From contig OX459100.1 in assembly GCA_949775045.1 (NCBI GenBank), forward strand, positions 12,282,447-12,346,446: a stretch of DNA of 64,000 nucleotides. Direction: 5' to 3'. Shown piece by piece: positions 26,301 to 32,937 of this stretch. This DNA comes from Metridium senile (taxonomy: Eukaryota; Cnidaria; Anthozoa; Actiniaria; Metridiidae). Position numbers and translations under genes: made by a program. Below the pieces are notes generated by a model. The model made no database searches. It was not told the origin of the DNA and saw nothing but the letters and a program-made list of their open reading frames with translations. Each line of letters begins with the position of its first letter. The stretch's first letter is position 1.

Positions 26301-29288
26301 AGAAGTGGCGCAGGACTTATCATCCGACAGCTTTATGAATGCTGTGTTACGTCTTGTGAGTCGACGACGGCCTCCTAGAGTTATATACAGCGACAACGGT
26401 ACTAACTTTAGAGGTGCAGAGTTGGACGTCGTCAAAGCACTGAAAGTATGGAATAAAGCAGAGATTCAAACCAAGTTAAACCAGAAAGGGATTGATTGGC
26501 AGATCAACCCACCAGCAGCGAGCCACCAAGGAGGAGTATGGGAACGTCTTATTCGATCAGTGAGACGAATTCTACACTCAATGATCGGACCACGTCTTGT
26601 GAATGAAGAGACGTTACGAACATTCTTGACTGAAGTCGAGAAAATAATGAATGACAGGCCGATAACGAGAGTATCGAACGATCCGCAAGATCTAGAAGCA
26701 CTAACGCCTAGCCATATCCTTTTGCTACGCCAGAACACCGCTTTGGCTCCTGAACAAATCGACGAAGCAGAGAAGTACAAGGCGCGATGGAAACACGTAC
26801 ATTTACCGGCCAACGGGTTTTGGCAAAGATGGACCAAAGAGTATTTGCCTACGTTGCAAGAAAGGCAAAAGTGGCTAGACAAGAAACCCAATTTCAGAGT
26901 TGGTGACCTAGTACTGATGGCGCAGACAAGAACACCCCAAGAGGCCAGTGGCCAAAGGCAATAGTAGAAGAGACATTTCCTGACACCGACGACGTAGTAC
27001 GTCGAGTAACCGTGAGAACAGCTGACGCAGTCTACCAGAGAGATGTACGCAAGATTTGCCTATTAGAAGAAGAGCTGCTGAAACAGATCGAAGAGCACGT
27101 GAACAAGAATGCCGACACGAAGAGACAGATCAAAGTCGCAAGTGATAAACTAAGAGACAGTTAAGATTTCAAAGTGAACTGTTAAATTGTTATAAGTTGC
27201 CTATTATTAAGCCTAGGATCGGAGATTTAAGCCAAAAAAGACTCCACAGTCTTTTGGAGGGGTGCGTGTAAGCGCCAAGAATAGTTACCGCTGACCAGTA
27301 GATACAATTGATAATTAATATTTACATAACACGTGCAGTAGTTGAGCAAGAAGGCGACAAAACTTGTAAGTAATTAAGTTCGATTTTATTGAAGTATTTT
27401 CCCCAACAAATGTAATCTCGCTAGCATATAATAACTAGATGTTTATATTGTATTTTAGCGAATCGTTAATTCATCGTAATACACAGTCGAAACGCATACG
27501 AAGATTGTTTATTTACCCGTTAATTATGCCAACTACTCGTACAGTTTTTAGGTACAGAAGTAAGCCAAAGCTATATTTTAACGGTTTTTTTTAAGTAAAA
27601 TTCCTTCATTTCAGCTAGCAAAAAAAACCGGGAACAAAGTCAACAACACCTTGGTCACTTTTTGGTCAAGATTGCTCAATAGTACATTGATTATGATTCG
27701 TTCATTGGCCACTGGTGTTAGTTTTGAGAATTGCAATTTTAATCAGCAAATAAAACTATGTTTTTACGGGGAAATCTGCATTGCTATATTATAAAAGCAA
27801 TAGAAGCCAGTTCCTATAACTCTACAATTGAAATAGAGCACTTGGGATGTTGTTAGAAACACTCGAAAAAGTTATAAAATCACTCGCTTTCAGCTCGTGA
27901 TTTTATAACTTTTCTCGTGTTTCTCCCAACATCCCGCGTGCTCTATTTCACCGGTAGAGTCATAGGAACTGGCTTCTATTGCTTAAATAGTGTGTACTAG
28001 GAATATATGATGTAGTCTTATTACTCCTATTACCTTATCATCCCTATAGTGTGTGCTAGGAATATATTACGTAGTCTTACTACTCCTATTACCTTATTAC
28101 CCATATAGTGTGTGCTAGGAATATAATTGGAAGAGGGAGCACTATCAGCTACTGTGCAATTTAAGAAAACGTCACACCTCTTATTACCACTATGTGGGTA
28201 ATAAGAAGGAAATCATGAAAACTCATTTCTATATTGGGCATGGTCTAATTAAATGCACCAAATTGTATTGATCAACAACGGTCAGTGTTTTTGACGAGAG
28301 TTATAATTACCATCACCTTGATTATACCCTCTCAACATTAATAAAAATAATTGAGATACATATTCATGACAATAATGACTGTATACTCATGTATTATATT
28401 TGTTTTGATGTATACCCATATAGAGAATATTACATAGGCTTGCAGACATTATATTTCATATAATAAAATCCCTTCGCATCATAAACCTTGAATATTTTCA
28501 CATTCATGTTTTTTGACATGTGATGCAGTTTTATTGTTTTGCAGAGTAAACGATACTATGAGAGAAGACATAATTCCCGATAAGGTGAGAATCATTGACC
28601 ACTAGTTATTGTACATTATTTCCTCCAAGGGATAGTTTCTTTGTTCAAGTGGTAGAGGTGACCGGCGGCCGATTTTGAAAATGACAACTAAAAGCTGAAC
28701 TGTTAAAGAACTGTTAACTGTAAAGTACTGAAATTAAAAAAACTGTTGATCTTAACCCCTTAAAGGCACGAATAGTCGTAGAAGCCAAGCTTACTTTTAG
28801 TAACAACGCCAAATACTGAGGTAACAACGGCTCTAAAAGCCATGCTACGTAATTGACTTTTGAGCTAGAGACCCTATAGGGGTTTATAGATTTGCAACCC
28901 TAAAGAGAACGCAGATCACTCCTCCTCCATGAAGAAAGGAAGTAACCCCTCCCCTTTGGGTTTTAATCTAATTGTTCCATTGGAATCATCCACGCGTCAA
29001 CACTATATTGCGGTTTCACATTGAGTTTCAAATAGAGTCCACTCTTTAACGAATCTGTCTAATTTCAGGATATCCATGGTATATATTCTCCCCTTCCTTT
29101 CATCTCTTATTCATTCACTCTCAGTTATTCAACCATCTATCCATATCCTTTCATTCTTACATGTTTTGATAGTATTTTTTATCTTTTAGGGAAGCAAGAA
29201 GAAGCGGAGGACGATAACAAAAATAAAATGTAAAAAGACCGAAGCTACAGATTTTTCGATCATCATCATCATCATCATCATCATCATC

Positions 29289-29341
<53 letters not shown>

Positions 29342-32300
29342 TATAACAAGATGGAATCATATGATCACGATAACTGAATTATTGAGATTAGTGTACACAC
29401 TATTTTTCCTCTTTAAATAGATAGCTCTTATTCAATAAGTATGTGTAATTGATTGTTTGCTAGTGCATTCATACATCTACATTTTATTTTGCATACACTA
29501 ACCAAACCCTAACCAGATGGATTTGTTATATACATATCCTGTAAGTTTTATTTATAATATTTGTCTGTATACTTTGAAACTATAGGCTCTTTGGTGGAAA
29601 AAAACAAAACTATTCACGAAGACACAAGTAGACAGTTTGAGAGTGAGCGCCAGTTACATGGAGAAACGCGTAGACAGTTTGAGAGTGAGCAGCAACAACA
29701 TGTAGATACATGTAGACAGCTCGAGAATGAACAACAACTACACGGAAATACACGTGGACAGCTGGAGAGTGAGCAACAACTACACGCAGATACACGTGGA
29801 CAGCTGGAGAGTGAGCAGCAGCAACACGCAGAGACACGTGGACAGCTCGAGAGTGAGCAACAACTACACGCAGATACTCGTGGACAGCTCCAGAATGAAC
29901 AGCAACTACACGGAAATACACGTGGACAGCTGGAGAGTGAGCAACAGAAACAAAAGCGTACAAAGAGACTGCTTACGAATAAGAAAAAGGAATATGAAGA
30001 TACACGTAGACAGTTTGAGATTGAGCAGCAGCAACACGCAGAGACACGTGGACAGCTTGAGAGTGAGCAGCAGCAACATGTAGATACATGTAGACAGCTC
30101 GAGAATGAACAACAACTACACGGAAATACACGTGGACAGCTGGAGAGTGAGCAACAACTACACGCAGATACACGTGGACAGCTGGAGAGTGAGCAGCAGC
30201 AACACGCAGAGACACGTGGACAGCTCGAGAGTGAGCAACAACTACACGCAGATACTCGTGGACAGCTCCAGAATGAACAGCAACTACACGGAAATACACG
30301 TGGACAGCTGGAGAGTGAGCAACAGAAACAAAAGCGTACAAAGAGACTGCTTACGAATAAGAAAAAGGAATATGAAGATACACGTAGACAGTTTGAGATT
30401 GAGCAGCAGCAACACGCAGAGACACGTGGACAGCTTGAGAGTGAGCAGCAGCAACACGCAGAGACACGTGGACAGCTCGAGAATGAACAACAACTACACG
30501 GAAATACACGTGGACAGCTGGAGAGTGAGCAACAGAAACACGCAGAGACACGTGGACAGCTCGAGAGTGAGCAACAACTACACGCAGATACTCGTGGACA
30601 GCTCCAGAATGAACAGCAACTACACGGAAATACACGTGGACAGCTGGAGAGTGAGCAACAGAAACAAAAGCGTACAAAGAGACTGCTTACGAATAAGAAA
30701 AAGGAATATGAAGATACACGTAGACAGTTTGAGATTGAGCAGCAGCAACACGCAGAGACACGTGGACAGCTCGAGAGTGAGCAGCAGCAACACGCAGAGA
30801 CACGTGGACAGCTCGAGAGTGAGCAAGAGGACCACAGACATACACAAGAACAACTCGTAACATCTCAAACTGCTTTGCAAGAGGCTGAATCGTCAAAGCG
30901 CGATTGGATTCTGGATAGAAGTGAAATAGAGATGACCGCTACAGTACTTGGTGAAGGAGGCTGGGGTAGTGTGAGAGAAGGAAAATTTCGTGGTACAGTT
31001 GTTGCTGTCAAACAAATTTATAGTATACTAAATTTGTCTTCTGAATATTACAGTCGACTTTTTCAACGTGAAATGCAAATGGCAGCGAGATGTCGCCATC
31101 CTTGTTTGCTCCAGTTCATTGGTGCCACCAACGACAATGAAAGTCCATTGCTTGTTACTGAATTGATGGAAACAAGCCTCAGAGTGATTATAGAGGAACG
31201 TCGTGAATTGGAGCCCAATGAGGTGACAACTATCTCACTTGATGTTGCAAGGGCGTTAAACTACTTGCATCTTAATCATCCTAATCCCATAATCCACCGG
31301 GATATCAGCAGCGCAAATGTGTTGCTATGGAAACAAGGAGATAGTTGGAGAGCCAAAGTATCAGACTATGGCACTGCAAACTTCATGCATTACTGCAAGA
31401 CAATTGGTCCAGGTGCTGTGATCTACTCAGCACCTGAGGCGAAGACTTCCAGGCAGACTGCTAAGGTAACGCTTTACAAAACCCTAAGATAGGTTTGTAC
31501 ACTGCAAAAACGGCTGAGTAGATACAACACAGTATATTGCGTTAACCATGCATTCAGGATAACACTTTATAGTGAGTAAACCCAACTCATTATTGAGAGT
31601 AAACATAGATGAAGACGCACCATTGAGTACAATGTACTCAATATATTGAGTTTAACCTCACTTTTACTCAATAATGAGTTGGGTTTACTCACTATAGAGT
31701 TGTGTTTACTCACTATAAAGTGTCATCCTGAATGCATGGTTAACGCAATATACTGTGTTGTATCTACTCAGCCGTTTTTGCAGTGTAGTCACTGAGGGTG
31801 ATCTCGCACAGGTCTTTTCAGTGATTCTTTAATGCAGATTACTGTTAGCATGAGTCGGTCACTGAGAGTGGTAACAGTTAGTATAGGAAATCGTACGATC
31901 TTGAGTACAATTTGTAATTAATAGGTACGAGTGATGTTTTGAAAGTTTTCAAAATTGGCCGAGCCTTTTAGGCGAGTGCAATTTGATAACTTTCAAAACA
32001 TCACGAGTATCTATTAATCACAAATTGCACGAGAAGATCGTGCGATTTTTTATACATAATATACTGAAAAACTAATTTGTACTCTGCAGAGTACAATTTA
32101 CGATTTAATTGTACTCGTCCAATCAGAATAGAGTAACTTTGTACAGTATATTATACTAGGGTTTATAACGTCCTCAGTGGTTGCTTCATGTCTTTCTTAC
32201 ATGTGGGGTAGTGTGTGTTAGTATGTGCCAGTCACTGGGTTGCCATTGCCAGGGTTTCTTACATTCTCAGTGGTTGTTTCGTGTCTTCCTTATGTGGGAT

Positions 32301-32844
32301 AGTGTGTGTCAATTACTGGGTTGCCATTGCCAGGATTTCTTATATGTGGGGTAATCTGTGTAGTGTGTGTTAGTATGCGCCAGTCACTGGGTTGCAATTG
32401 CCAGTGTTTTATCCATATCCATATCCGTGACTATACTATACTAGAATATATAAGCCAGTTACAGGGTGGTAATGACGAAGGTTTGTTACATTGCCGACCG
32501 ATTGCCAGTGTCCCCAACACCACCTCACGTCCACACACACACAACACACACACACTCGCACATACCAATGCAGTTTAATAATTAAAGAGTGGCAGGAAGT
32601 GGTCTAGAGCGTTCAATCAAAGGTAATTGTTTTCTATAATTTGTTTTAGATTGATGTTTTCAGCTATGGAGTGCTGCTGTTGGAAATTCACACAAGAGAG
32701 TTTCCTGACCCAAGCATGCGAAATGGACAGATTAAAATGGTGACCAATGAATCTCTGAAGTCCCTTATTAGTAGGTGCTTGGCTGAGGACCCTGAAGAAC
32801 GTCCCTCTATGGCTGAAATAATTGCCTTCTTTGAAAATTTATAA
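11007..32844 (+). CDS. Gene A: CYLD-type CAP-Gly, coiled coil and TKL kinase (7 exons)
   Basis: Seven exons join without a phase clash: 11007-11372, 15321-15426, 16061-16115, 28545-28584, 29190-29229, 29586-31465 and 32650-32844. The product would start (first exon missing) with a CYLD-like segment and CAP-Gly domain. A charged linker of about 45 residues follows, then thirty 14-residue coiled-coil units, then a protein kinase with Gly loop, VAVK, HRD, DYG and APE motifs. The kinase is TKL-like and resembles the expanded sponge family. No lesion is seen. In known proteins CAP-Gly domains bind EEY/F tails of tubulin or NEMO, so a scaffold-localised signalling kinase is inferred. Weak points are the unlocated 5' end, two tiny exons (40 nt each) and the GTAAAA donor of exon 5. 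An alternative is two separate genes, but exact phase agreement and the parallel structure of gene B argue for one. Confidence 0.65.
11534..12105. mobile_element. Harbinger-like MITE with 48-bp inverted repeats, TTA target sites
   Basis: Both ends read AGGCCGATTTAGACTGTACG, and the inverted repeat extends through the phrase CGCCTAAGTCTATCGCATGC. TTA flanks it on both sides (11531-11533 and 12106-12108), the usual target of PIF/Harbinger. It lies in the intron between gene A exons 1 and 2. There is no coding capacity. Confidence 0.75.
12796..13068. mobile_element. MITE, 273 bp, TTA target site
   Basis: Inverted repeats start GGGACTTGTCAGAAATTAGC followed by a G-run, with the matching C-run on the right. 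TTA flanks both sides (12793-12795 and 13069-13071). It is nested in the 3.1-kb element next to the LINE C-terminal fragment. Confidence 0.75.
13050..13361 (-). pseudogene. LINE C-terminal fragment
   Basis: The minus strand reads HSYNTRLASRSSFYIDKVRT, then NYGKFSIRFVGASLWNKL. This Y-N-T-R...NYG..S....GA.LWN.L pattern is the usual tail of the reverse-transcriptase ORF of CR1/L2/Jockey-type LINEs. The 5' part is missing, and the last few codons run into the adjacent MITE. Confidence 0.65.
13510..13640 (+). other. Possible short exon inside the 3.1-kb element
   Basis: Open frame from ATG (MRALSKRSKSLPILKIIFDI) running to a donor-like GCG|GTAAGA. No domain is recognised, and no in-phase continuation was found at the next acceptor near 13970. 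It may be a remnant of the element's own gene. Confidence 0.15.
14255..14466 (-). pseudogene. LINE reverse-transcriptase fragment (after the catalytic core)
   Basis: On the minus strand one frame reads ANKLTLNIEKTSFVLFH, then DPSVKYLGLIFDIKRYW. N-K-L-x-L-N-x-x-K-T and the S-V-K-Y-L-G motif mark the thumb-side part of LINE reverse transcriptases. It is probably from the same element as the fragment at 13050, with about 0.9 kb of other sequence between. Confidence 0.6.
14517..15062 (+). repeat. CCTTACAAA/CAGC minisatellite, about 9-bp unit
   Basis: About 540 bp of CCTTACA(A/G)(A/C/G) units, irregularly mixed. Because 9 is a multiple of 3, every frame is open on both strands (poly LQTLQ and poly VRAVR). 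The open frames are artefacts. Confidence 0.9.
15321..15426 (+). CDS. Gene A exon 2: second half of CAP-Gly
   Basis: Follows ATCTTTAG and ends AGAG|GTAAAC (phase 1). It encodes GDGSFGSIEYFNCENGTSVF and then VGLDKINQ. This is the second half of the CAP-Gly consensus (DG..G..YF.C....G.FV....I). The preceding intron sits exactly where introns split all three CAP-Gly domains of gene C. Confidence 0.75.
15565..15632 (+). mobile_element. SINE 3'-tail fragment
   Basis: TTAAAGATTCTGTTTGAGC, then AGCGCTATATAAATGAGGCT, matches the tail of the SINE at 49130. The tRNA-like head is absent. A poly-C run follows at about 15638. Confidence 0.5.
16061..16115 (+). CDS. Gene A exon 3: acidic linker
   Basis: Acceptor CAATTATAG and donor TTAAG|GTTAGT. 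In phase it reads DDKNDDEKEEYKEMPDKL. It is short and of low complexity, supported mainly by its splice sites and phase (enters 1, leaves 2). Confidence 0.5.
16330..16850 (+). repeat. GGTAATA satellite, about 60-120-bp units
   Basis: Repeats of CTAGCACACACTATAGGGG, then TAATA-rich text, then AAGACTGCATCATAT. Units vary in length. The same text appears as one unit at 22139-22185 and, inverted, at 27988-28125. Confidence 0.8.
16907..17030. repeat. Hairpin, about 25-bp arms
   Basis: CTTATTAGATATTTTCTTGG on the left and its reverse complement ending at 17030 flank a CG-containing loop. Confidence 0.65.
17857..19140 (+). CDS. HARBI1-like DDE nuclease (Harbinger transposase)
   Basis: A 427-residue intact frame. 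It cuts and joins transposon ends in the nucleus together with its Myb-like partner. Recognisable family blocks are a helix-turn-helix-like segment (SFRDIATHFDVGKSTC, about residues 145-160), the first catalytic Asp in AIDGTHIEI (D210), GSMHDARVL, the second Asp in GDGAYPLLPWLL (D298), the Glu in STVERAFGVLKGRWRIL (E336), and CCILHNFC near the end. The start at ATG 17857 leaves 185 bp from the element end, a normal spacing. There is no frameshift or stop. It is transposon-borne, not a domesticated host gene, since both ends and target sites are present. Confidence 0.92.
   Translation: MDDISIFFILMMFYRLNETRRRLSRNRSRRRRWLLMQQQQINEYFITQTMQVAILAIINTVLIENAITERPWMLRRPRLGWFEVVFHDPNQSHYWKEHFRMTKDTFLELVNLVAPAISRRDTMLRDAIPTPKRVAIALWRMACGGSFRDIATHFDVGKSTCVTITKVFCQALNRFARRYIKFPSNRRETTRAIALFQDHCRIPQAFGAIDGTHIEIVAPEDQPFDYFDRQHRYSVITQGVVGENLMLLNTSIGYPGSMHDARVLRYSELYREIENNNYLTEPTIEINNTRIRPILLGDGAYPLLPWLLKPYAHNGVLTASQRRFNRTLSSARSTVERAFGVLKGRWRILLKRLDNRFVNVPEVILTCCILHNFCQEAGEEFDDAEILRRIINIERQYLQARRQQNRHGLHGNPAANNIRQCIEMKLV
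19469..20407 (-). CDS. Harbinger Myb/SANT-like DNA-binding protein
   Basis: A 312-residue intact minus-strand frame. After a Ser/Pro-rich N-terminus (residues 1-90) comes a Myb/SANT or MADF-like domain with the trihelix tryptophan pattern (TRWTDKQTSVLVHEWKERIV, about 97-116; TWQKIVEEVNKHG; then KDKLRNLKQSYKEAKQ and CPFYDEFDEVLG). Next are an acidic stretch, a basic KKARKSKA signal-like segment and a C-terminal coiled coil. In Harbinger elements this partner brings the nuclease to the nucleus and to the transposon ends. It ends 328 bp from the nuclease stop, in tail-to-tail arrangement. Confidence 0.88.
   Translation of the reverse strand: MKIQAMSGRNYDHSQASAWWGYPANQPGMNSPNASQIAFNGPQSVPQPTTLYFPTSTWTSPPMNYPGSSGMSTPTHNDTSKPSSSVHALKNGAKTTSTRWTDKQTSVLVHEWKERIVELESSRATETWQKIVEEVNKHGSAKSIKQSKDKLRNLKQSYKEAKQNNNRTGTSPKTCPFYDEFDEVLGSRPVMTMPGVIDDGLKNTSPLSSSYSDIEEEDESSCTETTLKRRAEDDELFPKPPKKARKSKADAIESMTQQIIDMQKSQREMLDAAQSRTESLLVKLEMEQRKLDEESRRRDQEFFLRMAEILKK
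21184..21360 (+). repeat. About 70-bp tandem repeat, three units
   Basis: Three copies of a unit containing AAACTATGACAAA and GAGTTGAAGATTGAACTA, spaced 68 and 72 bp. Confidence 0.75.
21680..22612. repeat. Large inverted repeat, arms about 440 bp
   Basis: The left arm (about 21680-22140) and right arm (about 22180-22612) are imperfect reverse complements. They share GGTGCTCCG..., a repeated GACGTCGGAC tract, TGATTGGCTG/CAGCCAATCA text and AACAACGGAGAAAGATGAAC. The centre holds one unit of the GGTAATA satellite and a smaller palindrome, GGGCCTTCGGCCC. Arms of this length can extrude a cruciform. Confidence 0.75.
22382..22568 (+). repeat. 187-bp direct repeat (copy 1 of 2)
   Basis: The outer part of the palindrome's right arm, starting CAAAGCAAAGTTGTTCTTTT, is repeated almost exactly at 22640-22827. 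The second copy ends at the base where the BEL/Pao coding sequence starts. Confidence 0.8.
22828..23886 (+). pseudogene. BEL/Pao gag remnant and aspartic protease
   Basis: A short gag-like segment, then the protease with the active-site DSGSDA at about 23236 and the following A17-family region. A TGA at 23482-23484 interrupts the frame, which otherwise continues to 23886 with LIGNDRPDII and FGWTVYGP, usual landmarks before the reverse transcriptase. No zinc knuckles remain. Confidence 0.8.
23918..24652 (+). pseudogene. BEL/Pao reverse transcriptase
   Basis: Shows VVFDCAAKSKGISLND, ADVKRMFHQV (first catalytic Asp) and FGATSSPSVA, with the YVDD catalytic box at about 24467. It is shifted by one base relative to the protease frame. 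The end of the frame is out of register, and the true continuation is in the overlapping frame from 24492. Confidence 0.85.
24492..25472 (+). pseudogene. BEL/Pao connection and RNase H region
   Basis: LGIRWDDTFKL, then TYDPLG-like ATVYDPLGFASPL, FDWNDDLP and a HFADASQEHGYG segment (RNase H-like Asp), then LELTAATLL. These are standard Pao landmarks. The frame ends at a TAA (25470-25472) before the integrase. Confidence 0.82.
25768..26964 (+). pseudogene. BEL/Pao integrase
   Basis: An H-H-C-C zinc-binding start (LHYHHQSGHVGTHQVL ... CHVCRR), DYFGP, and core Asp/Glu motifs (YSDNGTNFRGAE; PPAASHQGGVWERLIRSVRR). An in-frame TGA at 26209-26211 breaks it, and a frameshift near 26935 separates the C-terminal RGQWPKAIVEETFPD segment. 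Confidence 0.85.
27263..27790 (+). repeat. Probable 3' LTR of the BEL/Pao element
   Basis: It begins TGCGTGTAAGCGCC after a purine-rich tract, the usual place for an LTR start. No second copy exists in the window to fix its end, so the right boundary is a guess. Confidence 0.35.
27794..27986. repeat. Long hairpin, family with TCACTCGCTTTCAGCTCGTGA core (copy 1)
   Basis: The stem runs AAAAGCAATAGAAGCC to the mirrored GGCTTCTATTGCTT. It shares core and terminal motifs with the hairpin at 35974, but the stem segments between them differ in sequence while still pairing within each copy. Confidence 0.8.
27988..28125 (-). repeat. GGTAATA satellite, inverted copy
   Basis: About two units of CTATAGTGTGTGCTAGGAAT and TAGTCTTA(T/C)TACTCC text, i.e. 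the reverse complement of the array at 16330-16850. Confidence 0.75.
28545..28584 (+). CDS. Gene A exon 4: 40-nt linker exon
   Basis: Acceptor TGTTTTGCAG and donor ATAAG|GTGAGA. It completes the split Arg codon of exon 3, reads VNDTMREDIIPDK and leaves in phase 0. The splice sites and phase are good. It lies 12.4 kb beyond exon 3, across the Harbinger and BEL insertions. Confidence 0.5.
29190..29229 (+). CDS. Gene A exon 5: 40-nt basic linker exon
   Basis: Acceptor ATCTTTTAG. It reads GSKKKRRTITKIK plus one base at AAAT|GTAAAA, a modest donor. The single spare base is exactly what exon 6 needs, giving a TGC codon at the joint. Read-through instead would run into the (ATC)n array and a poly-Ile tract, which is implausible. 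Confidence 0.5.
29263..29342 (+). repeat. (ATC)n microsatellite
   Basis: Nearly pure ATC/TCA array just downstream of gene A exon 5, in the intron before the kinase exon. It lies near the inferred left breakpoint of the segmental duplication. Confidence 0.9.
29586..31465 (+). CDS. Gene A exon 6: coiled coil and kinase N-lobe through activation segment
   Basis: Acceptor AACTATAG, open throughout, ending CTAAG|GTAACG in phase 0. First comes SLVEKNKTIHE, then 30 repeats of the pattern DTRGQLESEQQLHA, i.e. two heptads each, predicting a long coiled coil. The kinase domain begins near 30945: Gly loop GEGGWGSV (30950), VAVK lysine (31010-31012), HRDISSAN with the catalytic Asp at 31301, DYG in place of DFG (31364-31372), and APE (31430-31438). 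HRD followed by ISSAN rather than LKPEN places it with TKL-type kinases. Both metal-binding Asp and Asn are present, so an active kinase is possible. Confidence 0.85.
29621..30880 (+). repeat. 42-bp coding repeat, 30 units, with a 378-bp higher-order repeat
   Basis: Units encode 14 residues (D/E/N-TRGQLESEQQ-xHx). Nine units (126 residues), including the divergent RTKRLLTNKKKEYE unit, form a higher-order block present about three times (units 2-10, 11-19 and a shorter 20-27). Because 42 bp is exactly two heptads, gain or loss of units keeps the coiled-coil register. Confidence 0.9.
31500..31785. mobile_element. MITE with TA target site, in gene A last intron
   Basis: Inverted repeats start CACTGCAAAAACGGCTGAGT, with arms about 100 bp, flanked by TA on both sides (31498-31499 and 31786-31787). 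The paralogous intron of gene B reads ...TTTGTAGTCACTGAGG with a single TA (44678-44679), i.e. an empty site. This fixes the boundaries and suggests a Tc1/mariner-related MITE. Confidence 0.85.
31890..32046. repeat. Hairpin in gene A last intron
   Basis: ATCGTACGATCTTGAG...GATGTTTTGAAAG pairs with CTTTCAAAACATC...GATCGTGCGAT around GCCGAGCCTTTTAGGCGAG. Confidence 0.7.
32205..32580 (+). repeat. Repeat family with GCCAGTCACTGGGTTGCCA
   Basis: Several imperfect units of the phrase CAGTCACTG(A/G)GG plus TGCCAGGGTTT. The same family appears at 39480, 44680-44790 and 45020-45060, and as a long array at 60945-62060. Confidence 0.65.
32650..32844 (+). CDS. Gene A exon 7: kinase C-lobe and stop
   Basis: Acceptor TTTGTTTTAG. 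It continues phase 0 as IDVFSYGVLLLEIHTREF (subdomain IX, D.FS.G), through NESLKSLISRCLAEDPEERP (subdomain XI arginine) to a TAA at 32842-32844. A copy 96-97% alike by eye lies at 45599-45793. Confidence 0.85.
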   Translation: MDVFSYGVLLLEIHTREFPDPSMRNGQIKMVTNESLKSLISRCLAEDPEERPSMAEIIAFFENL

Positions 32845-32937
32845 TTGGAATTAGATTAACTCAATTTATTAATAACACGTCACATAGGTAATATTACTCC
32901 GACGATGGGCTAAAGCTTGAAACGTCAGTCAAGTTAA

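Larger units (their letters stand above)
22828..27163 (+). mobile_element. BEL/Pao LTR retrotransposon, 5'-truncated and decayed
   Basis: The domain order is gag remnant, aspartic protease, reverse transcriptase, RNase H region, zinc-binding integrase and C-terminal domain, which is the BEL/Pao order. Most of gag and the 5' LTR are missing. The reading frame is broken by in-frame stops at 23482, 25470 and 26209, and by frameshifts near 23880, 24490, 25790 and 26935. A purine-rich TTTTGGAGGGG (about 27253) precedes a probable 3' LTR starting near 27263. The element is inactive and lies in gene A intron 3. Confidence 0.88.
16116..28544 (+). other. Gene A intron 3, 12.4 kb, transposon-filled
   Basis: Extends from the donor GTTAGT after exon 3 to the acceptor TTTGCAG before exon 4. 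It contains satellite arrays at both ends (opposite orientations), a complete Harbinger element, a large palindrome, a BEL/Pao remnant and a long hairpin. No host coding exon was recognised in it. Confidence 0.5.

Noticed and set aside
22828..27163. An active BEL/Pao element
   Set aside because: At least three stops, four frameshifts, missing gag and no visible 5' LTR.
29190..29400. Exon 5 reading through the (ATC)n array to a stop at about 29418
   Set aside because: It would encode a long poly-Ile tract and skip the kinase. The GTAAAA donor gives an exact phase match to exon 6.
29610..30896. Overlapping open frames on both strands inside the coiled-coil exon
   Set aside because: They are shifted readings of the 42-bp repeat. 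Only the frame leading into the kinase motifs is coding.
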